A stretch of 64,000 bases of DNA from Thalassomonas viridans (GCF_000948985.2 NZ_CP059733.1:1302001-1366000), one strand, 5' to 3'; shown: positions 39,617 to 49,420, numbered from the stretch's first letter. Program-made: numbers and translations. The notes: generated by a model from the letters alone, not told the origin.

Positions 39617-40414
39617 CTAACTGGCCGATAAGTAACCTAAATTCTTCAGGTACTCTTCATTAAAAGTGTCCACCACATCGCCGATCACTATCAGGGTCGG
39701 CGGCTTGATATTGTGGGCAGCCACCAGCTGGCTAAGGCGGCCGAGCTGGCCGCGGATCACCTGCTGGTCTGCCTGGGTGCCTTTGCGGATCAGGGCGGCC
39801 GGGGTCGACGGCAAGCGCCCGGCCTCAATAAGTTTGCCGGCTATAATATCCAGGCTTTTGACTCCCATGTAAAATACCAGGGTTTGTTTGGCATCATTGA
39901 GGATCTGCCAGGGCAGATCCAGATCGCCGCTGCGCTGCAGGTGGCCGGTAATAAAGGTACAGCTTTGGGCGACCTGGCGGTGGGTGAGGGGGATGCCGAC
40001 ATAACTGGTGCAGGCGGAAGCTGCCGTGAGCCCGGGGATTATATGGACCGGGATTTTATGTTCCAGCAGGTATAAGGCTTCTTCACCGCCGCGGCCGAAC
40101 ACAAAAGGATCCCCGCCTTTAAGGCGTACGACTTTTTTCCCCCGCCCGGCATGCTCCGCCAGCAAGGCATTGATGCCTTCCTGCGGCACCCTGTGATCCG
40201 CCTGTTTTTTACCGACATAAATCTTTTCACAGCTGCCAGGAAGCAGGGCCATGATGGCTTGGCTGACCAGGCGGTCATAAATAACGACTTCCGCCTGCTG
40301 GATAAAGCGGTAGGCCTGCAGGGTCAGCAGATCAGGATCTCCCGGGCCTGCCCCCACCAAAGCGACTTCGCCGGCTAAAAAGGGCTGTTTATTGGGATTT
40401 AAGCTGTTGATCAT
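39617..40414 (-). CDS. cobA: Uroporphyrinogen-III C-methyltransferase (SUMT)
   Basis: SUMT methylates uroporphyrinogen III at C2 and C7, giving precorrin-2 for siroheme or cobalamin. The 265-residue protein shows VALVGAGPGDPDLLTL, RLKGGDPFVFGRGGEE, IPGLTAASA and LVFYMGVKSL. It lacks the CysG dehydrogenase/ferrochelatase half, so those steps must come from elsewhere. No siroheme-enzyme gene is adjacent. The ATG at 40412-40414 follows GGCGGAAAAC. The gene is convergent with rhlE. Confidence 0.93.
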   Translation of the reverse strand: MINSLNPNKQPFLAGEVALVGAGPGDPDLLTLQAYRFIQQAEVVIYDRLVSQAIMALLPGSCEKIYVGKKQADHRVPQEGINALLAEHAGRGKKVVRLKGGDPFVFGRGGEEALYLLEHKIPVHIIPGLTAASACTSYVGIPLTHRQVAQSCTFITGHLQRSGDLDLPWQILNDAKQTLVFYMGVKSLDIIAGKLIEAGRLPSTPAALIRKGTQADQQVIRGQLGRLSQLVAAHNIKPPTLIVIGDVVDTFNEEYLKNLGYLSAS

Positions 40415-40568
40415 GAGTTTTCCGCCGCAGGCCATGCATTTTTCGGGATAAAAATGCTACTTCTGCTGAATATTCTAGCCGGTTTTATGTATAACATACC
40501 AGTTAACTATTTAGCTTTGTTATTCTAAATGGTTATATGCGGAAGGGGCTTTAGAGGTTATTGATTTT

Positions 40569-40589
40569 GTCCCCGGACGGGCCGGGGAC
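40569..40589. repeat. GC-rich hairpin after the M16 peptidase pair
   Basis: GTCCCCGG pairs with CCGGGGAC around ACGGG, about 10 bases beyond the stop of the downstream peptidase gene. On the minus strand it is followed by AAAATC rather than a T run, so it is not a standard terminator; it may stabilise the transcript end. Confidence 0.45.
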
Positions 40590-40598
40590 GGGGCAAGC

Positions 40599-41987
40599 TT
40601 ATTCGGAATCTTTAATGTCGACTTCTGTCACCGGTCCGTATTTGGCAAGTTTATCCCGGATCTTGTCGGCCTTGCCTATCACGACAAACTGCAGGTTTTC
40701 CCTGGGAAAATATTTGTTTATCAGCTGCCTGGTTTTAGCCAGTGTCAGGGAGTTAACCTGATGTTCGAAGCGGTTGATATAGTTTTCATCAAAGCCGTAA
40801 CCGTACATGTTCACCAGCAGGTTGGCCAGCTGGCTTGAGGTTTCAAATTTTGGCGGAAACTGGCCTTTGACATAGGCCTTGGCGGAAGCCAGGGTGGCTT
40901 CGTCTATACCCTGCTGCCATAACCTGCGATAGGTTTTTAGGGCCAGGTCCATGGCTTCTTCCGTGGTTTCGGTTTTGGTAAAGGTGGCTATGGTGAATTT
41001 CCCGTCTTTACTGTAGGAGGTAAAGCTGCTGCCGGCGCCATAGGTCAGGCCGGCATTGACCCTGAGCTCATCGTTGAGCCAGGAGGTGAAACGGCCGCCG
41101 AGTATGGTATTGATCACGGAAATGCCGACCCGGTCCGGGTTGCTGCGGCTGATGCCCTTGCCGCCGATCAGGAAAGTGCTTTCAATGGCATCTTCCTTAT
41201 TCACCAGCAATACCTTTGAGCCGGTCAGCGTTTTTTCTCCTGTGCCGGTTGTGGTGGGGACCGGGCTATGGTTTTTCCACCGGGAAAAGAGTCCGGTCAG
41301 CTGTTTTTTCATGTCTTCGGCGGTGAAGTCCCCGACAACAATCAGGGCGGCATTTTTCGGTTGGTACCACTTGTGATGGTAGGCCTTTATGTCTGCCAGG
41401 GTGATGGCGGAGATACTGGCGGCATTGCCCATGGCATTGGCGCCGTAACCGGAAGGGCCGAACAGTAACTGGTTGAAGTAAAAATCTATGACAGATTTCG
41501 GGCTTTCCTTGTTTTGTTCGATTTCCAGCAAATGGCGCTTTTTGAAACGGTCAAATTCCTGGCTGTCAAACCTGGGACTGACGGCCAGGTCCCGCAACAG
41601 GGTTAATACCAGCTCTTTGTCTTTCGAGGCAAAAGACGCCCCCAGTTGGGAAAATTCCAGGTTAGTGGTGTTATAGAGATCGGCGCCGATAAAATCCAGT
41701 TTGTTTTCCAGCTGGCTTTTGCTTAGTGCCCGGCTGCCCATGGCGATGTTTTCTGTGGTCAACCGGGTCAGCCCCGCCTGTTCGCCGTCATTGACCGCGC
41801 CTGTTTTTACCACCAGGCTGACATCTATCAGGGGCACTTCCCGCTGGCTCATCAGATACAGGGTTAGGCCGTTATCCAGCGTCAGCTTTTCGTATTCTGG
41901 CAGCTGGTAGGCGGCAAAAGCCTGCAGGCTGGTGAGGCTGAGCAGTAAAAGAATCAATGTGTTAACTGATGTGTTAACTATAGCCAT
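40599..41987 (-). CDS. M16 family peptidase homologue lacking the zinc motif
   Basis: This 462-residue exported protein has a signal peptide (TLILLLLSLTSLQAFA). It has the M16 two-half fold (KLTLDNGLTLYLM ... GGRFTSWLNDELRVNAGLTYG). At the position of HxxEH it reads LTRLTTENIA, so zinc cannot be bound. The R/Y pair that holds substrate in the C-terminal half (NAGLTYGAGS) is present. It is encoded just downstream of an M16 protein with an intact zinc site, the usual active/inactive heterodimer arrangement. The ATG at 41987 follows AAGGAT. Confidence 0.85.
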   Translation of the reverse strand: MAIVNTSVNTLILLLLSLTSLQAFAAYQLPEYEKLTLDNGLTLYLMSQREVPLIDVSLVVKTGAVNDGEQAGLTRLTTENIAMGSRALSKSQLENKLDFIGADLYNTTNLEFSQLGASFASKDKELVLTLLRDLAVSPRFDSQEFDRFKKRHLLEIEQNKESPKSVIDFYFNQLLFGPSGYGANAMGNAASISAITLADIKAYHHKWYQPKNAALIVVGDFTAEDMKKQLTGLFSRWKNHSPVPTTTGTGEKTLTGSKVLLVNKEDAIESTFLIGGKGISRSNPDRVGISVINTILGGRFTSWLNDELRVNAGLTYGAGSSFTSYSKDGKFTIATFTKTETTEEAMDLALKTYRRLWQQGIDEATLASAKAYVKGQFPPKFETSSQLANLLVNMYGYGFDENYINRFEHQVNSLTLAKTRQLINKYFPRENLQFVVIGKADKIRDKLAKYGPVTEVDIKDSE

Positions 41988-42045
41988 GAAAACAATCCTT
42001 ATGTTAGGGAAAAAGCGAGCCGGCAGGCGATAAAAAGTGAACGGA

Positions 42046-43386
42046 TTAAATATCATCTTCACGGGTATCCTGCTCGGAAGACAATATGCCGACGGTGCGG
42101 TTGGACTTTATCAGATAGCTTTTGGCGACCCGCCGGATATCCTCGGTGGTAACTTTATTGTATTCCTGCGGCGCCAAAAATAACTTTCTGTAGTCATCGA
42201 AATAAAGCTCATAGGTGCCTATGGCATCTGACTTGCCGTCTATGGTGGACATGCTGCGGTAAAAATCCACCAGTTTGCGGTTTTTAACCTTTTGCAGCTC
42301 CTGCGTGCTTACCCCTTCGCGTATGATGCGGTTAACCTCCCTGATCAGGGCTTTTTCCAGTGCCTTTGCCGAAATGTCCCGGGCGGCAACCCCGTAGAGG
42401 TAGAAGAGGTTGGCATCCAGGCTTTTGGGGAAATAGGTAAAGACATCGCCGGCGATTTGCTGTTCATTCACCAGGGCGTGGTATAAGCGCGAGCTTTTGC
42501 CTGTGGCCAGGATATCGCTGAGAATGTCCAGCGCATAAAAGTCCGGGTGGCGGGTATTGGGGACATGGTAGGCCATCATGATATTGGGGGTGGTCACCGA
42601 GGCTTTTTGTACATAAACCCGGCGTTCGCCGGTCTGTTCGGGCTCCCGGGTATGGACTTTTTTCGGCTCGGCCTGCGCCGGGATTGGCGCGAAATATTTT
42701 TCCGCCAGGGCTTTGACCCGTTCAAGCTTTACATCGCCGGAAATAACCACCACGGCGTTATTCGGGGCATAATAGGTTTTATGGTATTGCCTGAGATCGG
42801 CTATGCTCCAGTTTTCTATGTCGGAAGCATGGCCTATGACCGGCCAGCTGTAGGGGTGTGCCCGAAAGGCCGCCCCTTTGACCTCCTGCCAGATGGCGCG
42901 GAAATTGGAGTTCTCCAGCCCTGTGGTGCGCTCCGAACTGACCACACCGCGTTCACTTTCTACCATGGCCTCATCAATGGCCAGATCGGCTATACGGTCG
43001 GCTTCCAGGGCAAAAATGGTTTCTATGGCCCCCGCCGGGAACCAGTTGGTATATACGGTTAAGTTTTCCGTGGTATAGGCATTGTTGCTGCCGCCGGCCG
43101 CTTCCATGGTGCGGTCAAACATTTTCGGCCCGTATTTTTTCGCGCCGTTGAACATCATATGCTCAAAAAAGTGGGATAAGCCGGTAATGCCCGGATATTC
43201 GTTACGTGAGCCGACTTTCCAGAACAGGTACATATTGGCATTGGGGATAGAGCTATCCGGCAGTACCATGATCTTCATGCCATTTTTAAGGGTAAATGTT
43301 TGTATATCTGCTGCCGTTGTTGCCGCCTGCGTGCCTGAAGCAAGCATAATGGCGGCTAACAGGACTCCTTTTAAAAAAGGCTTCAT
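42046..43386 (-). CDS. M16 family zinc peptidase (catalytic subunit)
   Basis: This 446-residue exported protein has a signal peptide (FLKGVLLAAIMLASGTQAAT). The inverted zinc motif HFFEH is in LSHFFEHMMFNGAKKY. The distal Glu is expected in the EADRIADLAIDEAMVESERGVV stretch. It degrades short peptides in the periplasm together with the inactive partner encoded 58 bases downstream. The ATG at 43386 is the natural start; a promoter must lie in the 170 bases before it. Confidence 0.9.
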   Translation of the reverse strand: MKPFLKGVLLAAIMLASGTQAATTAADIQTFTLKNGMKIMVLPDSSIPNANMYLFWKVGSRNEYPGITGLSHFFEHMMFNGAKKYGPKMFDRTMEAAGGSNNAYTTENLTVYTNWFPAGAIETIFALEADRIADLAIDEAMVESERGVVSSERTTGLENSNFRAIWQEVKGAAFRAHPYSWPVIGHASDIENWSIADLRQYHKTYYAPNNAVVVISGDVKLERVKALAEKYFAPIPAQAEPKKVHTREPEQTGERRVYVQKASVTTPNIMMAYHVPNTRHPDFYALDILSDILATGKSSRLYHALVNEQQIAGDVFTYFPKSLDANLFYLYGVAARDISAKALEKALIREVNRIIREGVSTQELQKVKNRKLVDFYRSMSTIDGKSDAIGTYELYFDDYRKLFLAPQEYNKVTTEDIRRVAKSYLIKSNRTVGILSSEQDTREDDI

Positions 43387-43556
43387 GCCTGACTCCTAGG
43401 TTATTAAGCATGGTATGCTCGGGGATAAAATTAAACGGACGGCTGAGTGTTGGCTGCGCAGCGGCCACAGGTGGCTGACAGGCAAGGCATCAGATGTCCG
43501 GGGTAATTGTAAACTTTAATCTTGTTTGTGTAAAAAAATTGTAATCAAGTTGGTTT

Positions 43557-46500
43557 TTATTTGCCGGCGGCGGAAGGCGTTGCCAGATGGGACTTTTGCG
43601 GCTGCGATTGCTTGCCCAGCTGTAACAAACTGGGTAAAAACAACAGGGTAAACAGGGTGCTGACGCTCATGCCGCCGACGATAACCGCGGCAATACCCCG
43701 GTAGAGTTCGGCGCCGGCGCCGGGGATCAGTAACAGCGGCAACATGCCGCAAATGCTGGTTAAGGTGCTCATCAGGATAGGGCGTAGCCGTAGACGCACC
43801 GCCTGCCTTACCGCCTCGTGACGGCCCAGGCCCGTTTCCTCGCCAATACGGGTCTGGTAGACCAGCAAGATGGCATTATTGACCACCAGGCCCAGCAAGA
43901 TCACAAAACCTATCATGGTTAAGAGATCCAGCGGCTGGAAGATCACCAGATTCGTTAACTGCAATAGGCCTATGCCGCCGACGGTGGCCAGGGGTATGGT
44001 CAGCACGACCAGCAAGCTATCTTTAAAGGATTTGAACAAGGCGGACATCAACAAATAAAGGATCACCAGCGCCAGGATAAAACTCTGGCTCATATTGGCC
44101 AGGGCTTCTGTCAGGGCCTCGGCACTGCCGCGAAACGCGATGGCGCCATTGTCGGTCAGGTGTGACAGTATCGCCGGCTCTGCCCGGGTTTTGAGCCTGG
44201 CAATGGCTTCTTCCAGGCTTAAATTGCCCGGCGGGGTGACTTCCAGGGTAATGGTGCGTTTGCGGTTGATGCGCCGGATAGAGCTGGGTCCGGCGGTACG
44301 TTCGAGTTCCACCAGCTCCCCCACAGGCTGTATGCCGGCTTCTGGGGTAAATAAGGGCAGGGCGGCCAGCTCTTCCGGCGTCTGCCATTGCTGTACCCGC
44401 AAAAAAACATTCAGGCGTTTCTGGCCGTTAAAAAAATCCCCGACGTACAAACCTGTGCCTAAGGCACGCGAAATCGCCGAAACCTCTTGCCGGGTCCAGC
44501 CGGCTTCAGCCACCCGCCGCTCATCGGGGATCAGGCGCAGTTCGGGTTCTGCCAGGGTCAGCCCGGGTACCGGCCGGATTCGCGCTTCAGGTAAGGTTTC
44601 CTGGATCACGCCGTAGCCGATGCGCGCCGCCTGCAATAACTCATCCACCCGGTTGCCCTGGATATCGATATCTATGCGCCGGCCGCCCCCCAGGTTACGG
44701 AATAACTGCGCCTGGGTGGCAAAGGCCATGGTATCGGGAAAACCTGCCAGTAATTCGCTGTTGACTACCTGGACGATTTTCTGGATGTCGCCGGCATTTT
44801 CGCCGCGTCCCCCCATAAAGCCGAAGCTGCCGAAAAAACCCATCCAGGTATGGGCTATTTTCGGCTGTTTTTCGCCGGTGAGATAAGGCATCAGCCTCTG
44901 GTTGACCTTGTCGCTTAGTTCGATGCGTGCCGCCGGGTAGCTCAGGCCCGGCGGCGGCATAATAAAGGCCTGGAACTGGTTCTGGTTTCCTTTAGGCAGG
45001 TAATCCACTTTCGGAAACAGCAGATAACTGCCGGCAGCGGAAAAAAGCAATAACCCCAGGATCCAGCCATAGCGCCTGGCCGGGGTGGCGGTCAGCAGCA
45101 TCACGGCCTGGGTGATATTGTGCCACCAATGGCTATGGGGATCTTTGCTTGATACCCGGGCCAGCAATTTGCGTGCGGCAGCCGGCAAGACGGTAACGGC
45201 GATCACCAGGGAAGCAAAGATAGCCACGGCTATGGTGATGGCCAGATCGGCAAACAACTGGCCCGAAACCTCCTCAAGGAAAGCTATCGGCAGGAAAATG
45301 GCTACTGTTGTGACCGTCGAGGCCAGCAAGGCCCCCCAAACCTGGGTTGCCCCCTGCAACGAGGCCTTTTCCGGGGGCAGTCCCTGCTCCCGTAAGCGCA
45401 CTATGTTTTCCAGCACGACAATGGCGGCATCCAGCACCATGCCGACGGCAAAGGCCAGCCCGGCCATGGAAATAATATTCAGGCTACGCCCGCTGGCAAA
45501 CATCACCGTGACTGTGATGATGATGGAAATGGGAATGGCGACGGCGACGATCAAGGTGGCGCGGAATTTACGCAGGAACCACCACAGGACACTGATGGCG
45601 AGCAGGATGCCCAGCAGCAGGTTGTTCTGGACCAGGGTCATGGCGCGGCCGATATAGACGGTTTCGTCATACATCTGGATAAGCTCCAGGCCTTCGTGTT
45701 TCAGGGCTCCGCGGTTTAATTCCGCCATGGCCGCCTTAAGGCCCTGCATCACCTGGATAACGTTTACCCCCTGTTCCGCCTGGGCATTCATGGCTATTGC
45801 CGGTTCGCCGTCCAGGGTTAATATGCCGGTTCTGTCGGCGAAGGTCATTTCCACCCGGGCGATGTCCCTGAGCAGTACCGGTCGGCCGTCGCGCCATTCC
45901 AGCACCATTTGTTCCAGTTGTTCTATGCCGTATTTTCCGGAAAACCTCAGGGTATATTTTCGCCTGCCGATGTCGTTAAAGCCGCCTGAGCTGTCGGTGT
46001 TGCTGGTGAGCTTGTCTGCCAGGTCTGGGACGTTTAACCCCAAGGCCGCGGCTTTATAGGGATTAAAGGTAACCCTTAATTCGCTGGACAGGCCGCCGAA
46101 GGCATTGGTTTGCGAGATCCCCGCCACCCGCTCCAGCCGGGGCTGGATCACTTCTTCGACATAATCCTGGTAAAAGGCGATATCCCGCTTGTTGCCGGGC
46201 AAGGGCTTGAGGGCAAACCAGGCGATGGCGGTAAAGGTGCTGCTGCCGCCGACGGCGATCACCGGCTCGTCGGCGTCGGGAGGGTAGCTGGGCACCTGGT
46301 TCAGGGCATTCATCACATCGATTAAGGCCCGCTCCAGGTTGACGCCGGTGCGGTAGCGCAAGGTGATGCTGCCTCTGCCCTGGCTTGAGTCGGACTCCAG
46401 GGAAACCAGGCTTTGCAGCCCCTTTAACACATCTTCCTGGCGTTCGATGATTTCCGCTTCCATTTCTTCCGGGGCGGCGCTGCGCCAGTTGGTGGAGATA

Positions 46501-46637
46501 GTGATTTTCGGCTGGCTGATATCCGGGGTCAGCTGCACCGGCAGCTTGAACAGGCTGATGCCGCCGAACAGGGCGGCAAGCAGGATCCCTACCATAACCG
46601 CCGTGGGGTTTTTCAGGGAAAGTGCGGTCAGCTTCAT
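43557..46637 (-). CDS. RND family efflux permease
   Basis: This 1026-residue inner-membrane proton antiporter has twelve helices in two repeats, each followed by a large periplasmic loop. The N-terminus ALSLKNPTAVMVGILLAALF, PDISQPKITIS, the proton-relay helix region (SMAGLAFAVGMVLDAAIVVLE) and the second repeat (IGFVILLGLVVNNAILLV) are typical of the HAE-1/AcrB-like branch. The DAAIVVLEN motif favours drug or organic substrates over heavy-metal CzcA pumps (inference). It follows its adaptor gene by 11 bases. No outer-membrane channel gene is adjacent, so TolC is presumably shared. Confidence 0.92.
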   Translation of the reverse strand: MKLTALSLKNPTAVMVGILLAALFGGISLFKLPVQLTPDISQPKITISTNWRSAAPEEMEAEIIERQEDVLKGLQSLVSLESDSSQGRGSITLRYRTGVNLERALIDVMNALNQVPSYPPDADEPVIAVGGSSTFTAIAWFALKPLPGNKRDIAFYQDYVEEVIQPRLERVAGISQTNAFGGLSSELRVTFNPYKAAALGLNVPDLADKLTSNTDSSGGFNDIGRRKYTLRFSGKYGIEQLEQMVLEWRDGRPVLLRDIARVEMTFADRTGILTLDGEPAIAMNAQAEQGVNVIQVMQGLKAAMAELNRGALKHEGLELIQMYDETVYIGRAMTLVQNNLLLGILLAISVLWWFLRKFRATLIVAVAIPISIIITVTVMFASGRSLNIISMAGLAFAVGMVLDAAIVVLENIVRLREQGLPPEKASLQGATQVWGALLASTVTTVAIFLPIAFLEEVSGQLFADLAITIAVAIFASLVIAVTVLPAAARKLLARVSSKDPHSHWWHNITQAVMLLTATPARRYGWILGLLLFSAAGSYLLFPKVDYLPKGNQNQFQAFIMPPPGLSYPAARIELSDKVNQRLMPYLTGEKQPKIAHTWMGFFGSFGFMGGRGENAGDIQKIVQVVNSELLAGFPDTMAFATQAQLFRNLGGGRRIDIDIQGNRVDELLQAARIGYGVIQETLPEARIRPVPGLTLAEPELRLIPDERRVAEAGWTRQEVSAISRALGTGLYVGDFFNGQKRLNVFLRVQQWQTPEELAALPLFTPEAGIQPVGELVELERTAGPSSIRRINRKRTITLEVTPPGNLSLEEAIARLKTRAEPAILSHLTDNGAIAFRGSAEALTEALANMSQSFILALVILYLLMSALFKSFKDSLLVVLTIPLATVGGIGLLQLTNLVIFQPLDLLTMIGFVILLGLVVNNAILLVYQTRIGEETGLGRHEAVRQAVRLRLRPILMSTLTSICGMLPLLLIPGAGAELYRGIAAVIVGGMSVSTLFTLLFLPSLLQLGKQSQPQKSHLATPSAAGK

Positions 46638-46648
46638 GGCGGCAGGCC

Positions 46649-47731
46649 TTACTGTCCGGAAATCAAATCTTGGTTATCGGGATTAATGGTTACCGCCTGC
46701 CCCGGTGTCAGGCGTTCGGCCCCGCGGATCACTATATTGTCTCCTTCACTGATATCCCCTATCACCTCCACCAGGTTCCCGGCGCCTATGCCTATTTCTA
46801 CCGGGATTTGTTCGGCATGGTTCTCGCCGTTGATCCTGAAAATGCTGGAGCCCTCGCGCCTGAGCACCAGGGCGTCGCGGGGCACCGCCAGCACGGCCTT
46901 GCTTTCTCCGTAGGCCACGGCCGCCTTGATATCCAGCCCTATCGGCCAGTCAAAGGCGGACATGTCCAGGCGCACTTCCATCAGGTGGGAGCGCCGGTCT
47001 GCGACGGGGATCAGGCTTTTTACCGCCGCCATGCCGGTGCCCAGCGGCGACTCTACCGCCAGGTTTTCGGCTTTTTGCAGATAACGGTAGGCGGTGAGGG
47101 GGGCAAATACCGAGGCCTCGATATTCTCGGTTTCCACCAGGCGGACAATGGCGGTGCCGTCTTTGACATATTCACCCAGGTTGCTCAGCCGCTCCACCAC
47201 CAGGCCGTTAAAAGGGGCCTTTAAACGGGTAAAGGCCAGGTTCTGCCTGGTTTGTGCCAGCTTGGATTCGGCAACCGTCAATTCGCCCCGGGCAATGTCC
47301 CGCTGGGAGATGTTCTCGTCGAGATCTGTGATCGCCGACAGGTTTATTTTCGCCAGGGTTTTTTTCCTTTCGACTTCCGACTGTAAAAAAGCCAGTTTTG
47401 CCTTGGCGCTTTCTATCACCGCAAGGTCCTGTTGCTGTTGGAGCAGCAGCTGGCTGTCGTCTATCCTGGCTATAATATCCCCTTTGCGCACCAGGGCGCC
47501 GAGGCCGGCCAGGGTTACCAGGCGTCCGGATACCTCGGCGGCGATTTGCGAGTTGTTGGGACTGACTACGGTGCCGGAAACCCAGGCAACCGGAGATAAA
47601 GCTGTGATTTTTGCCGGAACGACATTGACACTGGCGGGAGGAAAGCCCTGAGGGGCCAACGTTAACGGCATAAGGAGCATGGCAGCAATAGTGGTAAAAG
47701 CTAATCTGTGTAGATAGGGTCTTCTTCTCAT
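46649..47731 (-). CDS. RND efflux periplasmic adaptor subunit
   Basis: This 360-residue membrane-fusion protein has an N-terminal signal anchor (LAFTTIAAMLLMPLTLAP). The lipoyl halves (VSGTVVSPNNSQIAAEVSGR and RLKAPFNGLVVERL) flank an alpha-helical hairpin (DLAVIESAKAKLAFLQSE ... TVAESKLAQTRQN). Beta-barrel and membrane-proximal domains follow. It bridges the permease encoded downstream to an outer-membrane channel. The ATG at 47729-47731 lies after a plausible spacer. Confidence 0.92.
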   Translation of the reverse strand: MRRRPYLHRLAFTTIAAMLLMPLTLAPQGFPPASVNVVPAKITALSPVAWVSGTVVSPNNSQIAAEVSGRLVTLAGLGALVRKGDIIARIDDSQLLLQQQQDLAVIESAKAKLAFLQSEVERKKTLAKINLSAITDLDENISQRDIARGELTVAESKLAQTRQNLAFTRLKAPFNGLVVERLSNLGEYVKDGTAIVRLVETENIEASVFAPLTAYRYLQKAENLAVESPLGTGMAAVKSLIPVADRRSHLMEVRLDMSAFDWPIGLDIKAAVAYGESKAVLAVPRDALVLRREGSSIFRINGENHAEQIPVEIGIGAGNLVEVIGDISEGDNIVIRGAERLTPGQAVTINPDNQDLISGQ

Positions 47732-48108
47732 AAGCGCATATGCCGGTTTTGCCTAATCGATGACGGGGCTTGTTTATCAGCCTTTAATCTCTTTATGCCG
47801 GAATCTTTTTTGACGAAAACTTATGCTAAAGCTGGGGTGATGCTGTTATTTACAGCCAGAGGCAGCCAAGGAAAAGGCCCTGTTGAAGCGCTGGCCTACT
47901 GCAAGCTGCTGGTTATATTAAACATGTTCCTGAGTTATTTTCGACTTTATTCTTTTCGGCTCTATCACTATGAGCCAGATTTGTAAAAACTTCAAATTTA
48001 AGGATTTATTCCCGGCTTTTATATCGGCGATTCGCCGTTCTTTTGTACGCAAAACACAGGCTTATCATCTAGGATTACTATTGATGTAACCTGAAGAGGA
48101 GATAACAA
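47732..48108. other. Divergent intergenic region between RND adaptor and bacterioferritin genes
   Basis: A 63-codon plus-strand frame here (47795-47986) has no family similarity and is not called. The AGGAG ribosome-binding site of bfr lies at the right end. I see no Fur-type palindrome in this stretch. Confidence 0.5.
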
Positions 48109-48591
48109 ATGAAAGGTAATGATAAAGTACTCGCCAGCCTTAACGGCTTACTGCATAACGAACTGGCGGCAATTGACCAGTATTTCATCCATTCGAGAAT
48201 GTATGATGACTGGGGCCTGGGTAAGCTGTATCACAGGTTAGATCATGAGATGCAGGAGGAGATCACCCATGCGGATGCCCTGATCAAGCGAATTCTGTTT
48301 TTGGAAGGGACGCCGAATTTAAAAGATCGCCGGGATCTGCTTATTGGCAATGATGTTCCCAGTATGCTGAAAAATGATCTGGTGCTGGAAATGGAAGTTG
48401 TCGACGCCTTAAAAGCTAGCATTGAAGTTTGCGAACAGGAAAATGATTTTCAAAGCCGGGAAGTTTTAGAGAAATTACTGGAAGATACCGAAGAAGATCA
48501 TGTGTACTGGCTGGAAAAACAGTTGGGTCTGATTGATAAGGTCGGGCTGAAAAACTATATCCAGTCGCAAATGTCGTCCGATAGCGAATAA
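48109..48591 (+). CDS. bfr: Bacterioferritin subunit with intact ferroxidase site but no haem Met
   Basis: This 160-residue four-helix subunit stores iron in 24-mers. Ferroxidase ligands are present: Glu18 (LLHNELAAIDQYF), Glu51 and His54 (QEEITHAD), Glu94, and an ExxH pair Glu128/His131 (TEEDH, shifted by one residue from E. coli Bfr). The residue matching the haem-ligating Met52 is Ile52, so this subunit alone should not bind haem. It starts after AGAGGAG. A second bfr lies 9 bases downstream with the opposite pattern. Confidence 0.92.
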   Translation: MKGNDKVLASLNGLLHNELAAIDQYFIHSRMYDDWGLGKLYHRLDHEMQEEITHADALIKRILFLEGTPNLKDRRDLLIGNDVPSMLKNDLVLEMEVVDALKASIEVCEQENDFQSREVLEKLLEDTEEDHVYWLEKQLGLIDKVGLKNYIQSQMSSDSE

Positions 48592-48600
48592 GGGGGAGTT

Positions 48601-49074
48601 ATGAAAGGTGATAGCAAAGTCATATCCCTGTTAAACAAGGCATTAGGTATTGAACTGGTAGCGATCAACCAGTATTTCCTCCATGCCCGTATGTATAAAA
48701 ACTGGGGGCTGGAAGAGCTGGATGAGGCGGATTATGATCAGTCGATTCTGAAAATGAAGCATGCCGATAAACTGATCGAAAGGGTTTTATTTTTAGAAGG
48801 TTTGCCTAATTTACAGGACCTGGGACGCTTGTTTATCGGGGAAGAAACCACCGAGATGCTGAAAAGCAACCTGGACCTGGAACACAGGATGAGGGAAATT
48901 TTCCTGGAGCTTATTCAGGAGTGCGAACAGCTAAAGGATTATATCAGCCGGGATCTGGGGGAAGGTATCCTTAAAGATATCGAAAAGCAAATCGACTGGC
49001 TTGAAAGCCAGCATTACCTGATAGACCATGCCGGTCTGGAAGATTACTTACAATCGAAAATGGGGGATGACTAG
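48601..49074 (+). CDS. bfr: Bacterioferritin subunit with haem Met but degraded ferroxidase site
   Basis: This 157-residue subunit is very close to E. coli Bfr in sequence (INQYFLHARM, ERVLFLEGLPNLQDLG). Met52 in LKMKHAD is kept, so haem can be shared across a subunit pair. Ferroxidase ligands are lost: Lys51 for Glu, Ile127 for Glu, Gln130 for His; Glu18, His54 and Glu94 remain. Together with the first subunit this resembles the two-subunit bacterioferritins of Neisseria and other proteobacteria. Confidence 0.92.
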   Translation: MKGDSKVISLLNKALGIELVAINQYFLHARMYKNWGLEELDEADYDQSILKMKHADKLIERVLFLEGLPNLQDLGRLFIGEETTEMLKSNLDLEHRMREIFLELIQECEQLKDYISRDLGEGILKDIEKQIDWLESQHYLIDHAGLEDYLQSKMGDD

Positions 49075-49171
49075 CGAAATAGGCTATTTTGGCTGTTTGC
49101 TATAGATATTATTTTTAAATCTAGCTAACAGTTTTATTAATATTTATTGTTATTAGCTGCCCGACCTGGAG

Positions 49172-49366
49172 TCAGGCTACGTCTGCTTGTGCCTCAGCAA
49201 TTTGCAACAGCTTATTGTTGAGGATTTTTTTCGTACACTGGCAGCACTTTCCGCACTGTGAGCCGACCTTCAGCTCAGCAGTGAGCTCTTTTATCGTCTG
49301 CGCACCATTATCTATGCTTTCTACAATTTCATTGTCGGTCACGCCGTGACAAATACATACGTACAT
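49172..49366 (-). CDS. bfd: Bacterioferritin-associated ferredoxin
   Basis: Bfd is a 64-residue [2Fe-2S] protein that delivers electrons to the haem of bacterioferritin to release stored iron. The four cysteines sit as CICHG near the start and CGKCC later, the BFD-type fold. It is convergent with the bfr pair and preceded by a Fur-like box, fitting expression under iron starvation. Confidence 0.93.
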   Translation of the reverse strand: MYVCICHGVTDNEIVESIDNGAQTIKELTAELKVGSQCGKCCQCTKKILNNKLLQIAEAQADVA

Positions 49367-49420
49367 AACTTCTCTTTGCCGGTTACTGCTTTCTCTGTAT
49401 TACTACATACTAATCTAAGT

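Noticed and set aside
47795..47986. 63-codon frame upstream of bfr
   Set aside because: No family resemblance, no ribosome-binding site, and it overlaps the expected promoter region.
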